DNA of 64,000 bases from Ideonella benzenivorans (GCF_020387415.1 NZ_JAGWCB010000012.1:186001-250000); one strand, 5' to 3'; shown: positions 8,810-19,940, numbered from the stretch's first letter. The notes: generated by a model from the sequence alone, not told the origin. A program made the numbers and translations.

Positions 8810-10378
8810 ATGACTTGCGCACCGATGCCGCGGCCTGTGTCCGCGCTGCCCACCCCCGCCCTGCACGACAGCCAGACCTCGCGCCAGATCGAAACCCTGG
8901 CCCTGGCCACACAGCCTGCGGCCGGTGCCCTGATGGCCCGTGCCGGATTGGCCGTGGCCCGGCTGGCATTGGCGCTGGGTCGCCCCACCGGCACCTTCTG
9001 GGTGCTGTGCGGCCCCGGCAACAACGGGGGTGACGGTCTGGTGGCGGCACGCTGGCTGCATCGGCACGGCCACACCGTGCGCGTGGTGTTCACCGGCCAG
9101 GCCGATACCCTGCCCCCCGACGCGTGCCAGGCCCATGCTGCCGCTCTGGCCGCTGGCGTGCTGTTCTGCGACACACCGCCGGACGAGGCCGCACAGGACG
9201 CCCCGCCTCGCCTGGTGATTGACGCCCTGCTGGGGCTGGGCCAGCGGCGCCCGCCCGCCGGCCGCCTGGGCGAACTGGTCACCTGGTGCAACCGCCAGGC
9301 CGGCCCCGTGCTGGCCGTGGACCTGCCCACCGGCCTGGATGGCGACACTGGCCAAAGCACCGGCGGTGCCGTGGTGCGCGCCACCGCCACCGTCTCGCTG
9401 CTGACGTTGAAACCCGGCCTGTTCACCGGCATTGGCCAGGACGTGGCTGGCACGGTGTGGTGGGACGACCTGGCCGCAGGCCAAGACATCGACCGCATCC
9501 CACCCACGGCCCGGCTCACCGAGGAGACCCGGGCTCGCCATCTGTGGCCCCTGCGGCTGCATCAGCAACACAAGGGCAGCTTCGGCGACCTGTGGGTGCT
9601 GGCCGGAGCCCCTGGCATGACCGGCGCTGCCTTCCTGGCGGGACGGGCGGGCCTGACGGGCGGTGCGGGGCGCGTGTATGTGAGCCTGCTCGATGAGCGC
9701 CCGGGCAGCCACTGGGATCCGATCCATCCGGAGCTGATGTTCCGGCCCGCCAGTGGCTGGCAGGCCGACGGCGTGCTGGAACAGGCCACCGTGGTGTGCG
9801 GCTGCGGCGGCGGAGAGGCCGTGGCCGAGGTGCTCCCCCAGGTCCTGCACCGCGCCCACCGGCTGGTGCTGGATGCCGACGCCCTCAACGCCATCGCGCA
9901 GGCCCCGGCCCTGCAGCAGGCGCTGCAACAGCGGGCCTCCCGGAGCCTGGCCACCGTGCTCACCCCCCACCCGCTCGAGGCCGCCCGTCTGGCCGGCCTG
10001 ACCGTGGCCCAGATCCAGGGCGATCGCATCGCCCAGGCCTGCGCCTTGGCCAAGCGGTTCCAGGCCGTGGTGTTGCTCAAGGGCTCGGGCACCGTGATCA
10101 GCGCCCCTGGCGGCGCCACCTGGATCAACCCCACAGGCCACGCGGCACTGGCAACCCCGGGCAGCGGCGATGTGCTGGCCGGCTGGCTGGGCGCCACCTG
10201 GGCGGCCCAGCCTGAGCAGGGCGACCCGGTGCAGCAGGCCCACGACACCGCAGCGGCCACCGCCTGGCTGCATGGCCGGGCTGCCGAACAGCGGATCCCG
10301 CATCCCCGCCTGCCCTTGCTGGCCGGCGACCTGATTCAAGCCATGGCGGCTGCGCTTCAGGCGCCCGAAGCGGCCTGA
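8810..10378 (+). CDS. nnrED: Bifunctional NAD(P)HX epimerase / ADP-dependent NAD(P)HX dehydratase
   Basis: Metabolite-repair enzyme that epimerises and then dehydrates damaged, hydrated NADH and NADPH. 522 residues in two domains. The N-terminal YjeF_N epimerase domain (about 20-230) carries GPGNNGGDGLVAARWL at about 68-83. The C-terminal ribokinase-like dehydratase domain (about 240-515) has LTPHPLEAARL and the nucleotide-binding GSGDVLAG at 451-458. The start at 8810 is the first ATG; one five codons further in would also leave the domains intact. It ends 18 bp from the convergent rnr stop. Confidence 0.93.
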   Translation: MTCAPMPRPVSALPTPALHDSQTSRQIETLALATQPAAGALMARAGLAVARLALALGRPTGTFWVLCGPGNNGGDGLVAARWLHRHGHTVRVVFTGQADTLPPDACQAHAAALAAGVLFCDTPPDEAAQDAPPRLVIDALLGLGQRRPPAGRLGELVTWCNRQAGPVLAVDLPTGLDGDTGQSTGGAVVRATATVSLLTLKPGLFTGIGQDVAGTVWWDDLAAGQDIDRIPPTARLTEETRARHLWPLRLHQQHKGSFGDLWVLAGAPGMTGAAFLAGRAGLTGGAGRVYVSLLDERPGSHWDPIHPELMFRPASGWQADGVLEQATVVCGCGGGEAVAEVLPQVLHRAHRLVLDADALNAIAQAPALQQALQQRASRSLATVLTPHPLEAARLAGLTVAQIQGDRIAQACALAKRFQAVVLLKGSGTVISAPGGATWINPTGHAALATPGSGDVLAGWLGATWAAQPEQGDPVQQAHDTAAATAWLHGRAAEQRIPHPRLPLLAGDLIQAMAAALQAPEAA

Positions 10379-10396
10379 AAGCGCAGCGCGGTCGCC

Positions 10397-12664
10397 TCAG
10401 CGCCGCTTGCTGCCGGACTTGCGTCCCACGCCGGTCTTGCGGGAAGCCCCCGGCGCGGCGGCCGAGGCGGGCGCGGCCACCGCAGCCTGCGGCTTGACCG
10501 CAGCCGGCCGGCTCCCCTTTCGGGCGGCCTTGGCGGCGCGCTTGTGACTGCGGTCGGCCTGTTCAACCTCGGCCAGTTCGTCCACCGCCCGTCGGTTGCC
10601 GCGCCCTGTGCCGGTAGATTTCCGAGACGCTGAGGCGCCTGCCAGCTCCCCATCGCGCACCATGCGGAAGTCGATGCGTCGGCCGTCCAGGTCGACCCGG
10701 CTGACCTGGATGCGCACGCGGGTACCGATGACATAACGCAGGCCGGTGCGCTCGCCACGCAGTTCCTGCCGCACCTCGTCGTAGCGGAAGTACTCGCCGC
10801 CCAGCTCGGTGATGTGCACCAGGCCTTCGACATACAGCGCATCCAGGGTGACGAACACGCCAAAGCTGGTGACCGCGGTGACGGTGCCGCTGAATTCCTC
10901 ACCCAGGCGCTCGCGCATGTAGCGGCACTTCAGCCAGGCCTCCACATCCCGAGAGGCCTCGTCAGCCCGCCGTTCGTTCGCGCTGCAATGCTCGCCGGCA
11001 GCTTCCCAACGCTCGGCCTCCGCCTGCTGCACCTTGGTCAGCTTGCCGTTCTTGCGGGCGGGTGCCGGGCCCAGTTCGCCCTTTCCCAGGTGGTAGCGCT
11101 TGCCTGCCAGAATGGCCTTGAGCACCCGGTGCACCAGCAGATCCGGATAACGCCGGATCGGGCTGGTGAAGTGGGCGTAAGCGTCATAGGCCAGCCCGAA
11201 GTGGCCGCTGTTGACCGGCGTGTAGAGCGCCTGCTGCATCGTCCGCAACAACATGGTGTGGATCTGCACCGCATCCACCCGGTCTTTGGTGGCCACCGAG
11301 ATGGCCTGGAACTCGGCCGGCGTGGGCTCCTCGCTCAAGGACAGGCCGATGCCCAGCGTCTTGAGATAGTTCTGCAGCGTCAGCCGTTTCTCGGGCGTCG
11401 GCCCTTCGTGCACGCGGAACAAACACGGGTGCTGGTGCTGGTTGATGAAATCCGCCGCGCAGACATTGGCGGCCAGCATGGCCTCCTCGATCAGACGGTG
11501 GGCCTCGTTGCGCACCCGCGGCACGATCTTCTCGATGCGGCCGTTCTCATCGCAGACGATCTGTGTCTCGGTGGTGTCGAAGTCCACCGCGCCGCGCCGT
11601 TCACGCGCCTTGAGCAGACCGCGGTAGACCTCGTGCAGGTCCAGCAGTTGCGGCATCAGCGCACTGCGCTTGGCGGCCTCCGGCCCCCGGCTGTTGGTCA
11701 GCGCGGCCGCCACCTCGGTGTAGGTCAGCCGCGCGTGCGAGCAGATCACCCCCGGATAGAACTGGTAGGCCGTCACCTCGCCCACATCGCTCACCACCAT
11801 GTCGCAGACCATGGTCAGTCGATCCACCTCGGGATTGAGCGAGCACAGGCCGTTGGAGAGCTTCTCCGGCAGCATCGGGATCACCCGGCGCGGGAAGTAG
11901 ACGGAAGTGGCCCGCTCGTAGGCATCCCGGTCCAGCGGCGCGCCCGGCGTCACGTAGTGGGAGACATCGGCGATGGCGACCAGCAGACGCCAGCCCTTGA
12001 CGGCCTTCGCACCGCGTCCCGTGGTGAAAGGCTCGCAATAGACGGCATCGTCGAAGTCGCGTGCATCCTCGCCGTCGATGGTCACGAAGGGCACGTCGCG
12101 CAGGTCCACCCGCTGCTTCAGGTCGGCCGCCTTGAGCTTGTCGGGCAGGGCCGCGGCCTGGGACAGGGTTTCGGGCGAGAAACGGTGCGGCACCTCGTAC
12201 TTGCGCACCGCGATCTCGATCTCCATGCCCGGGTCGTCGATCTCCCCCAACACCTCGCTGACCCGCCCCACAGGCTGCGAGTACATCGAGGCCGGCTCGG
12301 TCAGCTCGACCGCCACCACCTGCCCGGCCGCCGCATTGGCAATGCCGTTCTTCGGGATCAGGATGTCCTGGCCATAGCGCTTGTCTTCCGGCGCCACCAG
12401 CCAGACGCCGTTCTCGAAGAGAAGCCGACCGATGATCGGCGCCTTGCGGCGCTCCAGGATGTCGAGCACCCGCCCCTCGGGCCGCCCCTTGCGGTCCAGG
12501 CGCAAGATGCGCACCCGCACCCGGTCGCGGTGCAACACCGCGCGCATCTCCTGCGGCGAGAGGTAAATGTCCCCCTCCCCATCGTCCCGGCGGACGAAGC
12601 CGTGTCCATCCCGGTGTCCCAGCACGACGCCGTCGACATCGCCCAGCATGGTGCCGGTCTGCAC
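10397..12664 (-). CDS. rnr: Ribonuclease R (RNB family 3'-5' exoribonuclease)
   Basis: Processive exoribonuclease that degrades structured RNA and takes part in rRNA and tmRNA quality control. 755 residues: cold-shock-like domains (about 8-130), the RNB catalytic domain with the metal-binding run DGEDARDFDD at 197-206, an S1 domain (about 600-690), and a basic Lys/Arg/Ala tail. Aligned on the active site, the protein starts about 75 residues later than E. coli RNase R, so the N-terminal winged-helix region is absent; an in-frame TAG upstream, with no ATG or GTG between, supports a real absence. The assigned start is GTG 12664, with ATG 12649 as alternative. Its promoter region overlaps that of the divergent tRNA-Leu. 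Confidence 0.93.
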   Translation of the reverse strand: MQTGTMLGDVDGVVLGHRDGHGFVRRDDGEGDIYLSPQEMRAVLHRDRVRVRILRLDRKGRPEGRVLDILERRKAPIIGRLLFENGVWLVAPEDKRYGQDILIPKNGIANAAAGQVVAVELTEPASMYSQPVGRVSEVLGEIDDPGMEIEIAVRKYEVPHRFSPETLSQAAALPDKLKAADLKQRVDLRDVPFVTIDGEDARDFDDAVYCEPFTTGRGAKAVKGWRLLVAIADVSHYVTPGAPLDRDAYERATSVYFPRRVIPMLPEKLSNGLCSLNPEVDRLTMVCDMVVSDVGEVTAYQFYPGVICSHARLTYTEVAAALTNSRGPEAAKRSALMPQLLDLHEVYRGLLKARERRGAVDFDTTETQIVCDENGRIEKIVPRVRNEAHRLIEEAMLAANVCAADFINQHQHPCLFRVHEGPTPEKRLTLQNYLKTLGIGLSLSEEPTPAEFQAISVATKDRVDAVQIHTMLLRTMQQALYTPVNSGHFGLAYDAYAHFTSPIRRYPDLLVHRVLKAILAGKRYHLGKGELGPAPARKNGKLTKVQQAEAERWEAAGEHCSANERRADEASRDVEAWLKCRYMRERLGEEFSGTVTAVTSFGVFVTLDALYVEGLVHITELGGEYFRYDEVRQELRGERTGLRYVIGTRVRIQVSRVDLDGRRIDFRMVRDGELAGASASRKSTGTGRGNRRAVDELAEVEQADRSHKRAAKAARKGSRPAAVKPQAAVAAPASAAAPGASRKTGVGRKSGSKRR

Positions 12665-12673
12665 GCCGGCACT

Positions 12674-12703
12674 TGTGTTTTGTTTTGCTTTAATGGTATA
12701 GTC
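12674..12703 (+). promoter_or_regulatory. Putative tRNA-Leu(CAG) promoter
   Basis: -35 TTGTGT (12674-12679), 18-bp spacer, -10 TATAGT (12698-12703, 5/6 match), ending 61 bp before the tRNA. The rnr promoter must lie in the same AT-rich patch on the other strand (TATACC on the minus strand overlaps the same bases). Confidence 0.5.
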
Positions 12704-12764
12704 CTATCTTTCGCTTCACCGCTACCCCAACAGGGTCGCTGGCGAAGCCACAAAATCCTGAAAT

Positions 12765-12849
<85 letters not shown>

Positions 12850-12884
12850 AGAATAACGAGAATTTCTCGGATGTTCTTCTTTCG

Positions 12885-12912
12885 AAGGCCGGCACGATGT
12901 GTCGGCCTTTTT
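12885..12912 (+). terminator. Terminator after tRNA-Leu(CAG)
   Basis: Stem AAGGCCG (12885-12891) and CGGCCTT (12903-12909), followed by TTTTG. It lies 35 bp after the tRNA, with no gene downstream on the same strand. Confidence 0.65.
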
Positions 12913-13017
12913 GTTTGGTGCTTTCTGTGCCGTGGCAGCCACGGGCAGCACCACCTGAAGGGATCGACCGGCAACCACGCAGTGAACCTGGACTGTGGCG
13001 GCCGGCCGAGACACGCA

Positions 13018-13539
13018 TCAGATCGCGTGCTTGCGTTCCAGACCCTCGGGACGCATGGTGTCGTACTCTTCGAAGGGCTGGTGAATCCAGGGACTGGTGA
13101 CCAGCTCTTCGATGTAGTAGTCCGGCTTGTAGATCGACACCGATTTGGTCCAGATCACGGCCGAGCGCAGTTCGGCGATCTGCGGCATGCCGCGCAAGCG
13201 CTCCACCACGGCCTTCAGGGTCTCGCCAGAGTCCGCCAGGTCATCCACCAGCAGCACACGCCCGGCCAGCTCGCCCTTGGGCAGGGTGATGTACTTGGCC
13301 ATGTCCAGGCGCCCCTGGATGGTGCCCGACTCAGCCCGGTACGAACTGGTGGACATGATCGCCAGCGGCTTGTCGAAGACGCGCGACAGGACATCGCCCG
13401 GCCGCATGCCGCCTCGGGCCAGACACAGGATCTGGTCAAACTGCCAGCCGGAATGGTGCACCTTCAGGGCCAAGCGTTCGATCAGCAGGTGGTACTCGTC
13501 CCAGGACACGTAAAGATGCTTGCCGTCGTCGGTGAGCAT
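13018..13539 (-). CDS. Purine phosphoribosyltransferase (xanthine-guanine/hypoxanthine type)
   Basis: 173-residue type I phosphoribosyltransferase that salvages a purine base with PRPP. The PRPP-binding motif is VLLVDDLADSGETL at about 99-112; the early LARGGMRPGDVLSR and the late WIHQPFEEYD resemble E. coli Gpt (compare WIEQPWD). ATG 13539 is chosen because GGAG lies 5 bases upstream. It lies 45 bp after purA, consistent with a joint purine role (de novo AMP branch plus salvage). Which base it prefers cannot be read from the sequence. Confidence 0.85.
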   Translation of the reverse strand: MLTDDGKHLYVSWDEYHLLIERLALKVHHSGWQFDQILCLARGGMRPGDVLSRVFDKPLAIMSTSSYRAESGTIQGRLDMAKYITLPKGELAGRVLLVDDLADSGETLKAVVERLRGMPQIAELRSAVIWTKSVSIYKPDYYIEELVTSPWIHQPFEEYDTMRPEGLERKHAI

Positions 13540-13584
13540 GGGTTCTCCAATCAATCAGGGTGCAGGTGTGGCGCCGGTGGGCGC

Positions 13585-14931
<1,347 letters not shown>

Positions 14932-14971
14932 CTAACGATTCAAAAAAAACGGGATGTGCAGCAGGGAGCGC

Positions 14972-16138
14972 TCACAGCGCACGCACCTGCCAACGGCCAT
15001 CGACCAGGCTGAGCACCCGGTCGCAATCGAATTCCTGGGTTTCCTGCTCGTGCCCGGGCAGCACGCAGACCACGGTTTCCCCCTGCTGCCGCAGCTGGCG
15101 GATGGCGGCACGCAACGCGTCGTCCTCGGCCCAGGGGGCCCGGACGGCGGCACGCACGCGGCCGGCCGGCACCAGCGCGGCCAGGTTCTTCAGGTCGATC
15201 ACACTGAAGCCCACGGCGGGCCGGTTACGGCCGAACACGGCGCCGATCTCGTCATAGCGTCCACCGCGCACCAGCGCATCGGCCGAGCCCGCGCCGTAGA
15301 TGGCGAAGCGCACACCGCTGTAATAGGCGTAGCCGCCCATGTCCGACAGATCGAAGCCCAGCTGGACCTCGGGGTTGGAGCGCCGCAGATGACGCGCCAG
15401 CCAGGCCAGATCGTCCAGCGCCGCCTGGATGGGCCCCCGCGTCGGCAGCAGCGAACGGGCCTGCGCCAGCACCTCGTCACCACCGTAGAGGTCCAGCAAG
15501 GCCACCAGGCCTTCTCGGGTCTCGGCCGGGCAGCGTGCGGCCAGGGCACGCACGGCACTGCCGTCCTTGGCGGTCAGGGCCGCCACCAGTTCCGTCAGCG
15601 CTTCGCTGTCGAGCAGGGCCCCGGCCAGCACCGAGCGCACGATCCGGGCATCGCCCAGGTCGATCGTCAGATGCGGCACCCCCGCAGCCTTGAGGCCGTC
15701 GAGCGCCAGCTCCTGCACCTCCAGCTCGGCTTCCAGGCCGGCATGGCCGAAGATTTCAGCGCCGAACTGCAGCGGCTCACGCGTGGCGTAGAGACCGGCC
15801 GGGCGGGTGTGCAGCACCGGCCCGCAGTAACACAGGCGGGTGACACCCTGCCGGTTCAACAAGTGGGCGTCGATGCGGGCCGCCTGTGGCGTCGTGTCGG
15901 CGCGCAAACCCAACGTGCGGCCACTGAGCTGATCAACCAGCTTGAAGGTCTTCAGATCCAGCTCACGACCGGTGCCCGACAGCAGGGAGTCCAGATGCTC
16001 CAGCAGAGGAGGCATCACCAGTTCGAAACCGTAGCCGCGCGCCAGGTCAAGCCATTGGCGGCGCAACTCCTCAATGCGTCGAGCCTCGGCGGGCAGGACA
16101 TCAGCAATATGCTCTGGCAGCAGCCAAGCAGAGGACAT
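14972..16138 (-). CDS. hisZ: ATP phosphoribosyltransferase regulatory subunit
   Basis: Histidyl-tRNA-synthetase paralogue that has lost aminoacylation and instead activates, and confers histidine feedback on, the short form of HisG, the first enzyme of histidine synthesis. 388 residues. The class II core is recognisable ([20 protein letters not shown]; the motif-2 region [15 protein letters not shown] at about 101-115), but the HisRS C-terminal anticodon-binding domain is absent. True hisS is at 23501-24799. hisG is not in the window. Confidence 0.93.
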   Translation of the reverse strand: MSSAWLLPEHIADVLPAEARRIEELRRQWLDLARGYGFELVMPPLLEHLDSLLSGTGRELDLKTFKLVDQLSGRTLGLRADTTPQAARIDAHLLNRQGVTRLCYCGPVLHTRPAGLYATREPLQFGAEIFGHAGLEAELEVQELALDGLKAAGVPHLTIDLGDARIVRSVLAGALLDSEALTELVAALTAKDGSAVRALAARCPAETREGLVALLDLYGGDEVLAQARSLLPTRGPIQAALDDLAWLARHLRRSNPEVQLGFDLSDMGGYAYYSGVRFAIYGAGSADALVRGGRYDEIGAVFGRNRPAVGFSVIDLKNLAALVPAGRVRAAVRAPWAEDDALRAAIRQLRQQGETVVCVLPGHEQETQEFDCDRVLSLVDGRWQVRAL

Positions 16139-16203
16139 GAAATGGCACCGGGGTTAAAAGCAGCATTGTACAGACCCTGGCAGGGCCTGACATGCTGGCC
16201 AAC

Positions 16204-16398
16204 TCAGCCTGCCTGCCACCAGAGCAGCAAGGTGGTCAGCCCCAGCGCCAGACTGAGCAGCCCCAGAAAACGGATCTGACCATCGCTGAGCTGCGTGGCC
16301 CGCTCGAACACGGCGCGCCAGCGCTGCGGACTCAGAAAGGGCAGCAAGCCTTCCATCACCAGCATCAGCCCCAGGGCGGTCCAGAACAGATCACCCAT
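16204..16398 (-). CDS. DUF2065 small membrane protein (YjeT family)
   Basis: 64 residues with two predicted transmembrane helices (about 3-23 and 43-61) joined by a loop containing LSPQRWRAVFERATQLSD. This is the typical DUF2065 form, whose function is unknown. It is nearly always placed next to hflC, as here (18 bp downstream), which suggests but does not prove a link to the HflKC complex. Confidence 0.88.
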   Translation of the reverse strand: MGDLFWTALGLMLVMEGLLPFLSPQRWRAVFERATQLSDGQIRFLGLLSLALGLTTLLLWWQAG

Positions 16399-16416
16399 GC
16401 GCTCAGCCCTTTCAAC

Positions 16417-17316
16417 TCACTTGTGCTTGGGCGCCCCACCACCCGCAGCAGCACCACTGCCGCGCATGGCCTTGAAGAAGTCCGAACTCGGATCCAGGAC
16501 CATCACGTCGCTCTTGCTGTGGAAGCTGGCCCGGTAGGCCTCCAAACTGCGGTAGAACTGGGCGAACTGCGGATCCTTGCCGAAGGCTTCGCCGTACAGC
16601 GCGGAGGCCTGGGCATCCCCCTCGCCCTTGATCTTCTGCGCATCCCGGTAGGCCTCGGCAATGATCACCTCGCGCTGCCGGTCGGCATCGGCGCGGATCT
16701 TCTCGCCTTCGGCCTGGCCTTGCGAGCGCAACTCGTTGGCCACCTGCTTGCGCTCGGACTCCATGCGCCGATAGACCGAATCGGTGATGTTGGCCACGAA
16801 GTCCACGCGCTTGATGCGCACATCCAGGATCTCAATGCCGAAGGAGTTGGCCTCTTCCACCAACCGGGCCTTGACGTCGTTCATGACCTTTTCACGCGCA
16901 GTGGCCAGCACCTCGCCCACGGTGCGCTTGGTCACCTCCTCGTTGAAGGCCGCCTGCACCACCGGGCTCAGCCGGTTTTCCAGGATGCGGATGTCCGTGC
17001 CGTTGTTGCGAATGAACTGACGCGGCTCACGGATGCGCCACTTCACCAGCCAGTCGATCACCAGGCTCTTCTTCTCCGCCGTGAAGATCGGACGGCTCTC
17101 CGGGCTGTCCAGGGTCTGGATGCGACGGTCGAGGAACACCACGTTCTGGAACGGCGGCGGCAGCTTGAACTTCAGCCCCGGCTCGGTGATGACCTCCCGG
17201 ATCTCACCCAGCGCGTAGACCACCGCCACCTGGCGCTGATCGACCACGAACATCATCGAGGCAGCCAACATCAGGGCCACCAGGACGCCCCCCACCAACA
17301 GTGCAATGCGATTCAT
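16417..17316 (-). CDS. hflC: HflC, SPFH-domain modulator of FtsH
   Basis: Membrane-anchored partner of HflK; the HflKC complex surrounds FtsH and tunes its proteolysis. 299 residues. An N-terminal signal-anchor helix (about 3-24, LLVGGVLVALMLAASMMFV) is followed by the SPFH/band-7 domain (VYALGEIREVITEPGLKFK) and a long charged coiled coil (QVANELRSQGQAEGEKIRADA). The C-terminus is glycine/alanine-rich. It lies 24 bp downstream of hflK. Confidence 0.96.
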   Translation of the reverse strand: MNRIALLVGGVLVALMLAASMMFVVDQRQVAVVYALGEIREVITEPGLKFKLPPPFQNVVFLDRRIQTLDSPESRPIFTAEKKSLVIDWLVKWRIREPRQFIRNNGTDIRILENRLSPVVQAAFNEEVTKRTVGEVLATAREKVMNDVKARLVEEANSFGIEILDVRIKRVDFVANITDSVYRRMESERKQVANELRSQGQAEGEKIRADADRQREVIIAEAYRDAQKIKGEGDAQASALYGEAFGKDPQFAQFYRSLEAYRASFHSKSDVMVLDPSSDFFKAMRGSGAAAGGGAPKHK

Positions 17317-17340
17317 CGTGTTCTCGTCCTGGAGGATGCT

Positions 17341-18645
17341 TCAACGGGTTTCCCGGTCACGGCTGCGTGCGCCATCCCGGCTGCGGGCATCCTGCCCATT
17401 GCTGTCCGGCAGGGTCACGGCCGGCGCCGCAGGCGTGGTGCTGGCACCTGCCGGGGCCGTGGCGGCGCCACTGCCCGACTGCTGAACGATCTTGTCCAAC
17501 GGCAGGTACAGCAGCGGCGAAGAGGCCTTGGCATCCACCATCACCTTGGTGACGCTCGAGTAGACCTCGCGCATCGTGTCGGTGTAGAGCCGGTCGCGGG
17601 TGACGCCAGGCGCCTTCTGGTACTCGCGGTACACCGACAGGAAGCGTTGCGAATCACCCTCCGCCTGCGCCACCACCCGGGCCTTGTAACCCTGCGCTTC
17701 CTCCGACAGGCGGGCGGCAGTGCCTTGCGCCTTGGGAATCACGTCGCTGGCGTAGGCCTGGCCTTCGTTCTTGAAACGGTCGCGGTCGGCGCCGGCCTTC
17801 ACCGCATCGTCAAACGCGGCCTGCACCTGTTCGGGCACCTGCACGTTCTGCAGGTTCACATTCTTGATACTGACGCCCGCATTGAGCCGGTCCATCTGGT
17901 TCTGGATGGACTTGACCAGATCCGCGGCAATCGCGTCGCGCCGCTCATAGAGCACCCCGTCCACCTTGCTGCGGCCGACGATCTCGCGCACGGCCGATTC
18001 GGCCGCCTGCACGATGGCCTGATCGGTGTCGCGGTTCTCGAACAGGAAGGCCCGCGCATCCTTGAGCGTGTACTGCACCGTGAAACGGATGTCGACGATG
18101 TTCTCATCCTGCGTGAGCATGGAGGAATCCCGCAGCCCGGTGGCCGAGACCACGTTGCTGCCCCCCACCTCGACGGACCGCAGCTGCGTCACCGGGACCA
18201 TCTCGTGCGCCTGGATGGGATACGGCAGCCGCCACTGAATGCCGGCCCCGAGGGTCGCGCTGTAGCGACCGAAGGTCGTCACGACGGCCTGATGGCCTTC
18301 CTGCACGATGAAGGCACCACTGCCCAACCAGATCAGCAGCACCACGCCGGCGATCAGCCCCACGCCCTTGCCCGCGCTCTTCATGTCTGGCTGGAAATTC
18401 GGGCTGTTGCCGCCTTCCGGTGAAGAGGGCCCGCCGGACTTGCCGCCGAACAGGTTGGAAAGCTTGCGGTTGAAGTCACGCCAGAGCTCGTCCAGATCCG
18501 GCGGGCCGTCGTTGCGGCCGTTGCTCAACACCACAGAGGCGCCACGCAGCCGCGCCAACCCGCCTGACAACAAGGCACGGGCAGCCTGCGTCAGGGCGGT
18601 CAGCCGTTCCGGCCAGGGGGTGGAGGAAAGGGTGTGCTCGCGCAT
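17341..18645 (-). CDS. hflK: HflK, SPFH-domain modulator of FtsH
   Basis: Partner of HflC in the inner membrane. 434 residues with the assigned start. The recognisable family N-terminus, GPPDLDELWRDFNRKL, is at about residues 47-62, preceded by an unusual 45-residue stretch (MREHTLSSTPWPERLTALT). A transmembrane helix lies at about 98-120; then come the SPFH domain and a coiled coil, ending in an Ala/Pro tail. The ribosome-binding site at 18645 is weak, so a start nearer GPPDLDELW (for example a TTG or GTG around 18525-18535) is possible. It starts 25 bp after the hflX stop. Confidence 0.94.
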   Translation of the reverse strand: MREHTLSSTPWPERLTALTQAARALLSGGLARLRGASVVLSNGRNDGPPDLDELWRDFNRKLSNLFGGKSGGPSSPEGGNSPNFQPDMKSAGKGVGLIAGVVLLIWLGSGAFIVQEGHQAVVTTFGRYSATLGAGIQWRLPYPIQAHEMVPVTQLRSVEVGGSNVVSATGLRDSSMLTQDENIVDIRFTVQYTLKDARAFLFENRDTDQAIVQAAESAVREIVGRSKVDGVLYERRDAIAADLVKSIQNQMDRLNAGVSIKNVNLQNVQVPEQVQAAFDDAVKAGADRDRFKNEGQAYASDVIPKAQGTAARLSEEAQGYKARVVAQAEGDSQRFLSVYREYQKAPGVTRDRLYTDTMREVYSSVTKVMVDAKASSPLLYLPLDKIVQQSGSGAATAPAGASTTPAAPAVTLPDSNGQDARSRDGARSRDRETR

Positions 18646-18670
18646 CGTCTTGCCAATGAAGAATTCGGGG

Positions 18671-19900
18671 TCAATGATAGCCAGCGGCTCGTCCGGGACC
18701 GGCAGTGGGCGTGCCATCGGGCAACACCTGCACCTGTCCGTCGTCGGCCGGCGAAGGTGGCGGCACCGCGTGCTCGGCAATCATCTGGCGCAGCAGGTCC
18801 AGCCCCTCACCCGTCAAGGCGCTGACGAAGACACGCGGCACCCGATGCCCGGCACCCAGTTCCAGTTCGTCGCGCAGGGCCCGGGGCCGCTGGGCCGGCT
18901 CGATCGCGTCGAGCTTGTTGTAGACCAGGATCTGCGGGATGCCCTCGGCGCCGATCTCCTCCAGCACGCGCTCGACCTCCACCTGCTGCTCATGCAGCAG
19001 CGGGCTGGATGCATCGATCACATGCAGCAGCAGGTTGGCATCGGCCGCCTCCTGCAGGGTGGCCTGGAAGGCCTCGACCAGCTTGTGAGGCAGATCGCGG
19101 ATGAACCCCACGGTGTCAGACAGCGACACCGACCGACCGGCCTCGCCCAAGTAGAGCGAGCGCGTGGTGGTGTCCAGCGTGGCAAACAGCTGATTGGCTG
19201 CGTAGCTGCGGGCCTTGGTCAGCGCGTTGAACAGCGTGGACTTGCCGGCATTGGTGTAGCCCACCAGAGAAACCCGGAAGGTGCCACTGCGTTCGCGGGC
19301 CCGACGCTGCGTGCCACGCTGGCGCTTGACCTTCTCCAGGCGCTCCTTGATCGACTTGATCCGGTCGCCGATCATGCGGCGGTCCAATTCGATCTGGGCT
19401 TCGCCCGGGCCACCGCGTGTGCCGATGCCGCCCTGTTGACGTTCCAGGTGGGTCCAGCGCCGCACCAGCCGCGTCGCGATGTACTGCAGCCGCGCCAGCT
19501 CGACCTGCAACTTGCCTTCGTGGCTCTGGGCACGCGCCGCGAAGATTTCAAGGATCAGCGCCGTGCGATCCGACACTGGCACGCCCAGGTGGCGCTCCAG
19601 GTTGCGTTGCTGGGCCGGTGAGAGCGCCTGGTCGAAGATGACCCCATGGGCGCCATGGGCCTGGACCAGCAGCTTGATCTCGTCCGCCTTGCCCGACCCG
19701 ACAAAAAGCGCCGGATCGGGTGACTTGCGCTTGGCCAGCACCTTGCCGACGACCTGATCGCCCGCCGATTCGGCCAGCAGACCGAGCTCGTCGAGTGTCG
19801 GATCGAAGGAGGAACCGGGGCCCAGATCGACGCCCACCAAGACAGCCCGCGCCTGACCGGAGGCCTGCGCGGTTTCGCTGCTGAACGTGGCGCTCGTCAC
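18671..19900 (-). CDS. hflX: GTPase HflX
   Basis: Ribosome-binding GTPase that splits stalled 70S ribosomes under heat stress. 409 residues. The N-terminal HflX domain (with LFVGSGKADEIK) is followed by the helical linker with GGIGTRGGPGEAQIELDRR, then the G domain: G1 GYTNAGKSTLFN at about 211-222, DTVGFIRDLPH, and NKLDAIE. The C-terminus is proline-rich. It sits between hfq and hflK in the classical hfq-hflX-hflK-hflC order. Confidence 0.96.
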   Translation of the reverse strand: MTSATFSSETAQASGQARAVLVGVDLGPGSSFDPTLDELGLLAESAGDQVVGKVLAKRKSPDPALFVGSGKADEIKLLVQAHGAHGVIFDQALSPAQQRNLERHLGVPVSDRTALILEIFAARAQSHEGKLQVELARLQYIATRLVRRWTHLERQQGGIGTRGGPGEAQIELDRRMIGDRIKSIKERLEKVKRQRGTQRRARERSGTFRVSLVGYTNAGKSTLFNALTKARSYAANQLFATLDTTTRSLYLGEAGRSVSLSDTVGFIRDLPHKLVEAFQATLQEAADANLLLHVIDASSPLLHEQQVEVERVLEEIGAEGIPQILVYNKLDAIEPAQRPRALRDELELGAGHRVPRVFVSALTGEGLDLLRQMIAEHAVPPPSPADDGQVQVLPDGTPTAGPGRAAGYH

Positions 19901-19940
19901 GATCGCGATGCCCCGGTGCTGGGGACGCTCAGATCGGGGC

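Noticed and set aside
14972-16138. Second histidyl-tRNA synthetase
   Set aside because: The protein lacks the anticodon-binding domain and sits next to purA and hflC as HisZ does in betaproteobacteria; the true HisRS is at 23501-24799.
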